A stretch of 64,000 bases of DNA from JBDSKH01 sp050245915 (GTDB lineage: Bacteria; Actinomycetota; Actinomycetes; Actinomycetales; Microbacteriaceae): the NCBI GenBank assembly GCA_050245915.1, contig JBFWWZ010000007.1:23485-87484 (forward strand), read 5' to 3'. Shown here piece by piece: positions 32,753 to 41,293 of this stretch. Under the pieces are notes generated by a model that was not told the DNA's origin, did no database searches, and worked only from the letters and a program-made list of their open reading frames with translations. Every line of letters starts with the position of its first letter. Position 1 is the stretch's first letter. The position numbers were made by a program, and so were the translations under genes.

Positions 32753-35500
32753 CTACTTCCGGGCCGGCGCGCGCCGGGCCCGGCTCGCGGGTTTCTTGGC
32801 GGGGCCTTTCGCGCGCTTGTCGGCGAGCAGTTCGACGGCGCGTTCGAAGTCGATGCTCTCGACGTCGTCACCGCGCGGGATGGTCGCGTTGGTGACGCCG
32901 TCGGTGACGTACGGCCCGAACCGGCCGTCGCGCACACGGATCGGCTTGCCGCTCACCGGGTCGTTGTCGAACTCTTTGAGCGCACTCGACGGACGCCGTG
33001 CGCCGTACTTCGGCTGGGCGAACACCTCGAGGGCACCGGGCAGGTCGATGGTGAAGATCTGCTCCTCGGTCTCGAGCGAGCGGCTGTCGGTGCCCTTCTT
33101 GATGTACGGGCCGTAGCGGCCGTTCTGGGCGGTGATGTCTTCGCCGCTCTCCGGGTCCTGACCGACGACCCGCGGCAGGTCGAGCAGGCGGATCGCGGTC
33201 TCGAGGTCGACGGTCGCCGGATCCATGCTCTTGAACAGGGATGCCGTGCGCGGCTTGACCGCGGGCGCCTTCTTGGCCGCCTTCTTCTTCGCGGGCTTCG
33301 GCGCCTCGATGAGCTCACCGGTGGCGCTGTCGACGGCGACCGGTTCGGTCTCGTCGGCGGCCGGGGCGGCGGGCTCCGGCTCGGGCTCGAGCTCGGTGAC
33401 GTAGGGGCCGTACCGGCCGTCCTTGGCGACGACCATCTTGCCGGTGGCGGGGTTGACCCCGAGCTGACGGTCGCCGACCTCGGGGGCGTCGACGAGTTCG
33501 CGTGCCCGCTCGGGGGTGAGCTCGTCGGGGGCCATGCCCTCGGGCACGTTCACGCGCCGCGGGGTGTCGGAGCCCTCGACGGGCACCTCGAGGTACGGGC
33601 CGTAGCGACCGATGCGCAGGGTGATGTCGTCCGCGATCCGGATCGAGTTGATGTCGCGCGCGTCGATGTCGCCGAGGTTGTCGATGACGGTGCGCAGGCC
33701 CCGGTGCTTGTCGCCACCGAAGTAGAACCCGGTGAGCCATTCCACCCGGTCGGCTTCGCCGTCGGCGATGCGGTCGAGGTCGTCTTCCATCTCGGCCGTG
33801 AAGTCGTATTCGACGAGGTCGGCGAAGTGCTCTTCGAGCAGGCGCACGACGCTGAAGGCGATCCAGTTCGGCACGAGCGCGGTGCCGCGCGGCGTGACGT
33901 AGCCGCGGTCGATGATGGTGGAGATGATGCTGGCGTAGGTCGAGGGGCGGCCGATGCCGAGCTCTTCCAGTGACTTGACCAGGCTCGCCTCGGTGTAGCG
34001 CGGCGGCGGGCTGGTCTCGTGACCTTTCGCCTCGAGCAGGCCGAGGTCGAGCGTCTGGCCGACGGTGAGCGGCGGAAGCGTCTTCTGGTCGTCGGAGTCC
34101 TGCTCGTTGCGCGCCTCGTCGTGACCCTCTTCATATGCGGCGAGGAACCCGCGGAAGGTGATGACGGTGCCGGAGGCGGTGAACTCGGCGGTCCCGTGGT
34201 CAGCGGTCCGGCCTTCGATCGTGACGGATGCGGTCGATCCGCGCGCGTCGGCCATCTGCGAGGCGACGGTGCGCTTCCAGATGAGGTCGTACAGCTTGAA
34301 CTCGTTGCCCCGGAGCACGTTGCTCAACTCGGAGGGGGTGCGGAAGGTCTCCCCCGACGGGCGGATGGCCTCGTGCGCCTCCTGCGCGTTCTTGGATTTG
34401 CCGGTGTAGACGCGCGGCTTCTCGGGGACGGAGTCGGCGCCGTACAGTTTCGCCGCCTGGCTGCGCGCGGCGCTGATCGCCTGCTGCGACAGCGTCGGCG
34501 AGTCGGTGCGCATATAGGTGATGTAGCCGTTCTCGTAGAGGCCCTGCGCCACGCTCATGGTCTGCCGGGCCGAGAAGCGCAGCTTGCGCGCCGCCTCCTG
34601 CTGCAGCGTGGAGGTGGTGAACGGCGCCGCGGGACGGCGCGTGTACGGCTTCGTCTCGAGGTTGCTGACCGTGAACGAGGTGGTCGGCAGGCGCAGCGCG
34701 TCGGCGAGCGCCTCGGCGGCGGCCTCGTCGAGGGCGACCGCTTCGCCCCCGAGCTGCCCCCGGTCGTTGAAGTCACGGCCGCTGGCGATGCGGCGCCCGT
34801 CGATGCGGGCGAGTTTCGACTCGAACGACGAGCCCGCGGCGCCTGCCTGCGGCATCAGCTCTGCGGTCAGGTCCCAGTAGGCGGCGGCGACGAACGCGAG
34901 ACGCTCGCGCTCGCGGTCGACGACGAGCCGGGTGGCCGCGGACTGCACGCGCCCGGCGGAGAGGCCGGGCCCGACCTTGCGCCAGAGCACCGGCGACACC
35001 TCGTACCCGTACAGACGGTCCAGGATGCGGCGGGTCTCCTGCGCGTCGACGAGGGCGGTGTCGAGTTCGCGCGGGTTGTTGCGGGCGGCTTCGATCGCAT
35101 CCTTGGTGATCTCGTGGAACACCATCCGCTTGACGGGCACCTTCGGCTTCAGCACCTCGAGCAGGTGCCAGGCTATCGCCTCGCCTTCGCGGTCTTCATC
35201 GGTGGCGAGGTAGAGCTCGTCGGCGTCTTTGAGGGCTTTCTTGAGATCGGCGACGGTTCTCTTCTTCTCGTCGCTGACGACGTAATAGGGGAGGAAGCCG
35301 TTCTCGACATCGATGGAGAACTTGCCGAGCGAGCCCTTCTTCAGCTCCGGCGGCAGGTTCTTCGGCTCGACGAGGTCGCGGATGTGCCCCACCGAGGCCT
35401 GCACCTCGTAACCGTCGCCGAGGTACTGGGCGATGGTCTTCGCCTTCGCCGGGGACTCGACGATGACGAGTCTGTGTTTGGGTACTGCGCTGTCGGGCAC
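32753..35500 (-). CDS. topA: DNA topoisomerase I
   Basis: Type IA topoisomerase that relaxes negative supercoils. The 915-residue protein starts with the Toprim domain (RLVIVESPAKAKTI, DEDREGEAIAWHL), carries the active-site Tyr in YMRTDSPTLS and ends in an actinobacterial C-terminal domain with at least four repeats of the GRYGPY type (IGRYGPYLEV, DGRYGPYVTE, NGRYGPYIKK, DGRFGPYVTD) and a Lys/Arg-rich tail. There are no zinc-finger cysteines, as in mycobacterial TopA. The start is a GTG with AAGGAG upstream. Confidence 0.95.
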   Translation of the reverse strand: MPDSAVPKHRLVIVESPAKAKTIAQYLGDGYEVQASVGHIRDLVEPKNLPPELKKGSLGKFSIDVENGFLPYYVVSDEKKRTVADLKKALKDADELYLATDEDREGEAIAWHLLEVLKPKVPVKRMVFHEITKDAIEAARNNPRELDTALVDAQETRRILDRLYGYEVSPVLWRKVGPGLSAGRVQSAATRLVVDRERERLAFVAAAYWDLTAELMPQAGAAGSSFESKLARIDGRRIASGRDFNDRGQLGGEAVALDEAAAEALADALRLPTTSFTVSNLETKPYTRRPAAPFTTSTLQQEAARKLRFSARQTMSVAQGLYENGYITYMRTDSPTLSQQAISAARSQAAKLYGADSVPEKPRVYTGKSKNAQEAHEAIRPSGETFRTPSELSNVLRGNEFKLYDLIWKRTVASQMADARGSTASVTIEGRTADHGTAEFTASGTVITFRGFLAAYEEGHDEARNEQDSDDQKTLPPLTVGQTLDLGLLEAKGHETSPPPRYTEASLVKSLEELGIGRPSTYASIISTIIDRGYVTPRGTALVPNWIAFSVVRLLEEHFADLVEYDFTAEMEDDLDRIADGEADRVEWLTGFYFGGDKHRGLRTVIDNLGDIDARDINSIRIADDITLRIGRYGPYLEVPVEGSDTPRRVNVPEGMAPDELTPERARELVDAPEVGDRQLGVNPATGKMVVAKDGRYGPYVTELEPEPEPAAPAADETEPVAVDSATGELIEAPKPAKKKAAKKAPAVKPRTASLFKSMDPATVDLETAIRLLDLPRVVGQDPESGEDITAQNGRYGPYIKKGTDSRSLETEEQIFTIDLPGALEVFAQPKYGARRPSSALKEFDNDPVSGKPIRVRDGRFGPYVTDGVTNATIPRGDDVESIDFERAVELLADKRAKGPAKKPASRARRAPARK

Positions 35501-35579
35501 GTCTCTCCTTGATTCCGGGGCCACCATACACACGGTTGACGGGTGCCGCTCGAACGCGCTGTGCAGTCCGTCCCGCGCG

Positions 35580-35912
35580 TCAGGGCGGCGGACCCGCCCT
35601 CGAACGGGCGCTGATCGGCACCGCCCCGAACGCTCCCGCCACCTCGACGGATGCGACCAGGCCGTCGATCCGGCAGCTCTGCAGCCGAGCTCCGGTGGCC
35701 GCCGCCACTCGGCGCGCGAGCTCGCACGGGGCACCGGGAACCGCGCCGGACGCCCCGTCGGCGGCGGCCAGCGCCGCGGCATCGGCCGTTCCGATGAGCC
35801 GCTGTCGGACCGACAGACCCGCGGAGAGCGCCAGCACCGCGAGCGCCACCGCGACCGTCGCCACGACGAGAGCGACGACCAGCACCGACCCGCTGCCGAC
35901 GTCGTCTCTCAC
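35580..35912 (-). CDS. Tad-locus pseudopilin-like protein, Rv3654c type
   Basis: A 110-residue protein with one N-terminal membrane helix (SVLVVALVVATVAVALAVLA) preceded by GSGS, then an alanine-rich soluble part (GTADAAALAAADGASG, two Cys). This is the helicase/secretion-neighbourhood TadE-like protein usually found after TadE in actinobacteria. The GTG at 35912 overlaps the TadE stop (GTGA), which is why I prefer it over an upstream ATG at 35939. Confidence 0.75.
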   Translation of the reverse strand: MRDDVGSGSVLVVALVVATVAVALAVLALSAGLSVRQRLIGTADAAALAAADGASGAVPGAPCELARRVAAATGARLQSCRIDGLVASVEVAGAFGAVPISARSRAGPPP

Positions 35913-36235
35913 CGTCCGCCCCCGAGAGCGCACGCCCATCCCCTCACCTCGATCCCGAGCCGGGATGCCGCGGACACCGTCGCGCACACCAGGTCGCCGC
36001 GAGCGGACCTCGCCACCGACGCACCCGGAAGCTGCCGGCCCAGCCGCGCCGTCACCGTCACCGCGCTGTCGCCGCGCGCCCACGAGCGCGCGGCATCCGC
36101 GGCCGCGTCGTTCGCACGCAGCTGCAGCCCGCCTGCCTGCACCCCGCCGAGCAGCACGGCCAGGACGAGCATCACCGCGGGCATCCCGACCGCGAACTCG
36201 GCGACGGCACCGCCGCTCTCGTCACCGAGCCGCAT
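35909..36235 (-). CDS. TadE-family pilus assembly protein
   Basis: A 108-residue minor pseudopilin. The start MRLGDESGGAVAEFAVGMPAV contains the TadE-type GAVAEF motif (conserved Glu at +5 of the processed form) followed by a hydrophobic helix (VMLVLAVLLGGVQAG). Two cysteines in the C-terminal half may pair. It overlaps the Flp-like gene upstream (TGATG) and the next gene downstream. Confidence 0.82.
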   Translation of the reverse strand: MRLGDESGGAVAEFAVGMPAVMLVLAVLLGGVQAGGLQLRANDAAADAARSWARGDSAVTVTARLGRQLPGASVARSARGDLVCATVSAASRLGIEVRGWACALGGGR

Positions 36236-36390
36236 CAGCCGCCCACGCTCAGCGCGGTGCGCACCAGCCCGGTCAGGATCGCCTGCACCTCCCCCGATTT
36301 CAGGATCACCACCAGCAACCCGGCGAAGCCCACCGCCGCCATGATCGTGATCGCGTACTCCGCCGTCGCCGCGCCCTCGTCGTCGCGCAT
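36235..36390 (-). CDS. Flp-type pilin, DUF4244
   Basis: A 51-residue prepilin-like protein. GAATAEYAITIMAAVGFAG is the class IV/Flp pilin N-terminal helix with its conserved Glu-Tyr, and there is essentially one membrane helix plus a short tail. The family is DUF4244, the presumed major pilin of actinobacterial Tad loci. A GGAGAGAGGG ribosome site lies before the ATG at 36390. A prepilin peptidase gene is not in the window. Confidence 0.8.
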   Translation of the reverse strand: MRDDEGAATAEYAITIMAAVGFAGLLVVILKSGEVQAILTGLVRTALSVGG

Positions 36391-36482
36391 CGTGCCCTCT
36401 CTCCGTTCGTCGGCACGAGCATGTCCATCCTGCGCGCCCCTCCCCCGCCGCGGACCCACGGCGGCGTTCCGGTCGGATCACG

Positions 36483-37358
36483 TCACAACGCCCCGGCTGT
36501 GGACGACAGGATCGCGAGCGCGATCGGGACGACTCCGGCCAGCACGAACGCCGGCAGCACGCAGAGGCCCAACGGGAGCAGAAGCCGGCTCTCCAGCCGG
36601 GCGGCACGCGCCGCCGCCGCCGCGCGGACCGACCGGCGCCGCTCGTCGGCTTCCGCTCGCAGCAGCGCGACTACCGGCACGCCGGCCGCGGAGGCGAACT
36701 CGAGCACCCCGGTGACGTCGTCGTGCAGCGCCAGTGCCGCCGCCGCGCTCGCCTCGTCGACGAGCGCCCGCGCCCTCGCCACCGACATCCCGCCCGCAAG
36801 CGCGACCGCGTGCAGCTCGAAGCCGAGTCCGGGTGTCGCGTCGGTCTCGCGCGCCCAGGCGAGCAACCGCCGGTTCCAGCGTGCGGCGACGACGTTCAGG
36901 ATGCCGGCCGCCCCCAGGCAGACCAGGCCTGCCGGTGAGGCGAACGCGGCGAGCAGATCGAAGCCGAGCAGCGCTCCCAGCAGCAGCGCGACCGCCGGCA
37001 GCGCCATCACGATGCGGCTGGTCGCGCGCGGCCCGGCGAGTACGGTCTCGACATCGCGCGCCGACTGGGCAAGAGAGCGCAGCACCTCTGCCGTGCGCCC
37101 GAGCGTCGGAGCGAGCGGCGCCCCGGACTCCGTGGCCACGCCCCAGACGCAGGCGAGCGTCTGCCACGCCGACCGCTCGCCCGGCCGGGTCTCCCCCTCG
37201 CGACGGATCCGGGCTGCCAGATCCCGCGCCGAGACCGCCTCCGACGCGATCGCCGCATCGACGTAGCGCCACGCGGGCAGGGCCGGGATGCCGGCGGCCG
37301 TGAGCACCGCCAGCCGCTGCACCAGCATTGCCACGGCATCGAATCCCGAGCCGGTCAC
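36483..37358 (-). CDS. Tad secretion system inner-membrane protein (TadB/TadC-like)
   Basis: A 291-residue type II secretion F-domain protein with membrane segments around VMALPAVALLLGALLGF, AGLVCLGAAGILNV and the C-terminal LLPLGLCVLPAFVLAGVVPI. The region GLGFELHAVALAGGMSVARAR is the F-domain cytoplasmic part. Most actinobacteria have separate tadB and tadC genes; here one gene of intermediate size stands in for both. Its GTG overlaps the TadA stop. Confidence 0.8.
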   Translation of the reverse strand: MTGSGFDAVAMLVQRLAVLTAAGIPALPAWRYVDAAIASEAVSARDLAARIRREGETRPGERSAWQTLACVWGVATESGAPLAPTLGRTAEVLRSLAQSARDVETVLAGPRATSRIVMALPAVALLLGALLGFDLLAAFASPAGLVCLGAAGILNVVAARWNRRLLAWARETDATPGLGFELHAVALAGGMSVARARALVDEASAAAALALHDDVTGVLEFASAAGVPVVALLRAEADERRRSVRAAAAARAARLESRLLLPLGLCVLPAFVLAGVVPIALAILSSTAGAL

Positions 37359-38329
37359 CCCTCCTCCCGGATCGCGAGGGAGCCCCGATCATCGAGCAGC
37401 AGCCGGCCGAGGCCCGCCACGCGGCGGGACCCCGCGACGCGCTCGATGTGCAGGACGCACCCGATCGCGCTCACCGCCTGACGCGCCACGGCATCCGGAG
37501 TCATGCCCGCGAGGGCGCCGAGGGCCTCGAGACGCGCGGGCACGTCGGCGAGCGAGTTCGCGTGCAGGGTTCCCGCGCCGCCGTCGTGCCCGGTGTTGAG
37601 CGCAGCGAGCAGCTCGCGCAGCTCGGGGCCGCGGCATTCGCCGACGACGAGACGATCGGGTCGCATGCGCAGCGCCTCGCGCACCAGGCGGTCCACGCCG
37701 ATCGCTCCCGCGCCGTCGAGGTTCGCCTGCCGCGCCTCGAGCGCGACGACATGCGGATGATCGATGCGCAGCTCGGCCACGTCTTCGAGCACGACGATCC
37801 GATCGGAGGGCGCCGCCGCCGACAGCAGGGCGGCCAGCAGCGTGGTCTTCCCGCTGCCGCCGGCCCCGGTGAGCAGCAGGTTCGTGCGGGAGGCGACCAG
37901 CTCACGCACACGGTCGGCGCCCACCGCGCCTAAGAAGCCGGCGCGATCGAGGTCGTCGAGGCTGAGGGCGGCGGCCCGCGGGATGCGGATGGACAGCACG
38001 GCGCCGCCCGGGGAGACCGGCGGCAGCACGGCGTGGACCCGGATCCCGTCGCCGAGCCGGACATCGACGCACGGTGTCGTCTCGTCGACGTGCCGGTCAC
38101 CACCGGCGATCAGACGGGTCGCGACATCCCGGGCTTCGGCGGCCGGGATGCGCATCTGCGCGAGTTCGGAACCGCGGCCCCGGTCGACCCACACCCCGCC
38201 GTCGGGGTTCACGAAGACATCGGTGACCTCCGGATCGCCCACCAGCGGAGCGAGCACCCCGAACAGCGCGCGGTCGTGCGCGCGTCCGGGCGGCCGACCC
38301 GAGCCGAGATGCGCCGTGAACCCGTGCAT
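37355..38329 (-). CDS. tadA: Tad secretion ATPase (CpaF/TadA family)
   Basis: Hexameric ATPase that drives pilus assembly. The 324-residue protein has Walker A GAGGSGKTTLL, the Asp box VVLEDVAEL, Walker B region RPDRLVVGECRGPEL and the His box GHDGGAGTLHANS. N-terminal VTDVFVNPDGGVWVDRG is typical of TadA. I took the ATG at 38329 (MHGFTAHLGSG); no ribosome site is visible. There is no TadZ/Ssd gene upstream, unlike in mycobacteria. Confidence 0.88.
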   Translation of the reverse strand: MHGFTAHLGSGRPPGRAHDRALFGVLAPLVGDPEVTDVFVNPDGGVWVDRGRGSELAQMRIPAAEARDVATRLIAGGDRHVDETTPCVDVRLGDGIRVHAVLPPVSPGGAVLSIRIPRAAALSLDDLDRAGFLGAVGADRVRELVASRTNLLLTGAGGSGKTTLLAALLSAAAPSDRIVVLEDVAELRIDHPHVVALEARQANLDGAGAIGVDRLVREALRMRPDRLVVGECRGPELRELLAALNTGHDGGAGTLHANSLADVPARLEALGALAGMTPDAVARQAVSAIGCVLHIERVAGSRRVAGLGRLLLDDRGSLAIREEG

Positions 38330-38396
38330 GCAAGAAGGGAAGCACCGACCGGACGCGACTCGGGGCCCGCCGCAGCATCCTGTGCTTAACGAGAGG

Positions 38397-38428
38397 GGCG
38401 GCGCCCATTGGGGGGAACGGGCGCCGCC
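38397..38428. other. Perfect 10-bp hairpin with repeated loop sequence
   Basis: GGCGGCGCCC and GGGCGCCGCC enclose a 12-base loop containing ATTGGGGGGAA, which recurs 35 bases downstream. No U-run follows on either strand, so it is not a plain intrinsic terminator. Confidence 0.55.
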
Positions 38429-38553
38429 ACAGCAACGCTGGATTGGGGGGAATCGCGGGCGCTGCAAGACCGAGACTTACGGCTCGGCTGGTCGTCAGTG
38501 TACTCCAAAAGGGGGACCGTGCAACGGCGAAATCGCAGGGTCACCCGCACCTT

Positions 38554-38571
38554 TAACCCGGTGGTTAGGAT
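38554..38571 (+). promoter_or_regulatory. acs promoter with overlapping operator
   Basis: TAACC-CGGT-GGTTA overlaps the -10 box TAGGAT by two bases. By the 6-7-base rule seen elsewhere, the start point would be near 38578, giving acs a 5' leader of about 68 bases. A repressor at the palindrome would block the polymerase. Confidence 0.45.
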
Positions 38572-38645
38572 CGACATCAAACCGTACGGATAATCACGCG
38601 ACCACCCAGGCTCGGCCGCGGATCGACACAAGGATGCTGACGTCC

Positions 38646-40601
<1,956 letters not shown>

Positions 40602-40603
40602 AC

Positions 40604-40625
40604 GGTGATCGAGCTTGCCGAGATC
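40604..40625. repeat. Dispersed 22-bp repeat between acs and ridA
   Basis: GGTGATCGAGCTTGCCGAGATC fills the whole gap between the two convergent stop codons. It differs at two positions from the copy at 26832. As a palindromic element between converging genes it may end transcription of one or both. Confidence 0.6.
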
Positions 40626-41082
40626 AGGCGATCTCGAGCACCAGCTCGACCTCGACGGGGGCGTCGAGGGGCAGCACGGCCACGCCCACGGAACTGCGCG
40701 CGTGCTGCCCGGCCTCGCCGAACACCTCGCCGAGCAGATCCGACGCGCCGTTCATGACCCCGGCGTGGGCGGTGAAGCCCGGCGCGGACGCCACGAAGCC
40801 GACGACCTTGACGACCCGCGTGACGCGGTCGAGAGAACCGATGACGGATGCCGCGGCCGCCAGCGCGTTCAGTGCGCAGATCCGCGCGTACCCGGCCGCG
40901 TCATCCGGAGACACCTCGGCGCCCACCTTGCCGGTCGCAGGCAGGACGCCGTCGACCAGCGGCAGCTGGCCGGCCGTGTAGACCAGGTCGCCGGTGACCA
41001 CCGCCGGGACGTACGACGCCAGGGGCTTCGTCACGGCCGGGAGGGTCAGTCCCAGCTCGGCGAGGCGCTGTTCGACGCTCAT
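40624..41082 (-). CDS. RidA-family enamine/imine deaminase
   Basis: A 152-residue YjgF/YER057c/UK114 protein that hydrolyses reactive enamines or imines in the cytoplasm. GDLVYTAGQLPLVDG and the C-terminal VAVLPLDAPVEVELVLEI are family features. The branch is the longer RidA-like type (about 150 residues) common in actinobacteria. An AAGGAGG ribosome site inside the preceding DUF4177 gene serves its ATG, and the two genes overlap by four bases (ATGA). Confidence 0.88.
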   Translation of the reverse strand: MSVEQRLAELGLTLPAVTKPLASYVPAVVTGDLVYTAGQLPLVDGVLPATGKVGAEVSPDDAAGYARICALNALAAAASVIGSLDRVTRVVKVVGFVASAPGFTAHAGVMNGASDLLGEVFGEAGQHARSSVGVAVLPLDAPVEVELVLEIA

Positions 41083-41237
41083 GCGTCCTCCTTCTCGCGC
41101 TTGAGGTAGGCGACGAGTCCGCCTTCGGGGCCGGTGACCACCTGCACCAGCTCCCACCCCTGGTCACCCCAGTTGTTCAGGATCTGGGCCGTGTTGTGGA
41201 TCATGAGCGGCGTGGTGAGGTACTCCCACTTGTCCAT
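41079..41237 (-). CDS. DUF4177 protein
   Basis: A 52-residue cytoplasmic protein beginning MDKWEYLTTPLMIHNTA, with QGWELVQVVTGPEGGLVAYL in its second half; these are the DUF4177 hallmarks. It has no known function. The pair DUF4177-RidA divergent from a PASTA-type PBP gene is widely conserved in actinobacteria, which supports this very short gene. It overlaps ridA by four bases. Confidence 0.85.
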   Translation of the reverse strand: MDKWEYLTTPLMIHNTAQILNNWGDQGWELVQVVTGPEGGLVAYLKREKEDA

Positions 41238-41280
41238 CTGTTAAGGGCTTCCGTTCAGGTAGGCGTGACGAACCATCGTT

Positions 41281-41286
41281 TACTCT
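41281..41286 (+). promoter_or_regulatory. -10 box of the PBP gene, leaderless
   Basis: TACTCT is followed by 7 bases and the ATG of the PBP gene; no ribosome site fits between. Confidence 0.5.
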
Positions 41287-41293
41287 GTACCCT

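Larger units (their letters stand above)
38330..38645. promoter_or_regulatory. 316-base non-coding region before acs, with hairpin and repeats
   Basis: No gene is evident here: the longest reading frame (38408-38593) has atypical codons including a TTA leucine. Seen instead are a perfect 10-bp hairpin (38397-38406 with 38419-38428) and two copies of ATTGGGGGGAA (38407-38417, in the hairpin loop, and 38442-38452). Downstream are the palindrome TAACC-CGGT-GGTTA (38554-38567), a TAGGAT -10 box (38566-38571) and an AAGG ribosome site. The left part probably also holds the tadA promoter. Confidence 0.55.

Noticed and set aside
38408..38593. 61-codon TTG-started frame in the region before acs
   Set aside because: It has no third-position G/C preference, uses a TTA leucine codon, has no ribosome site and runs through the hairpin and the acs promoter.
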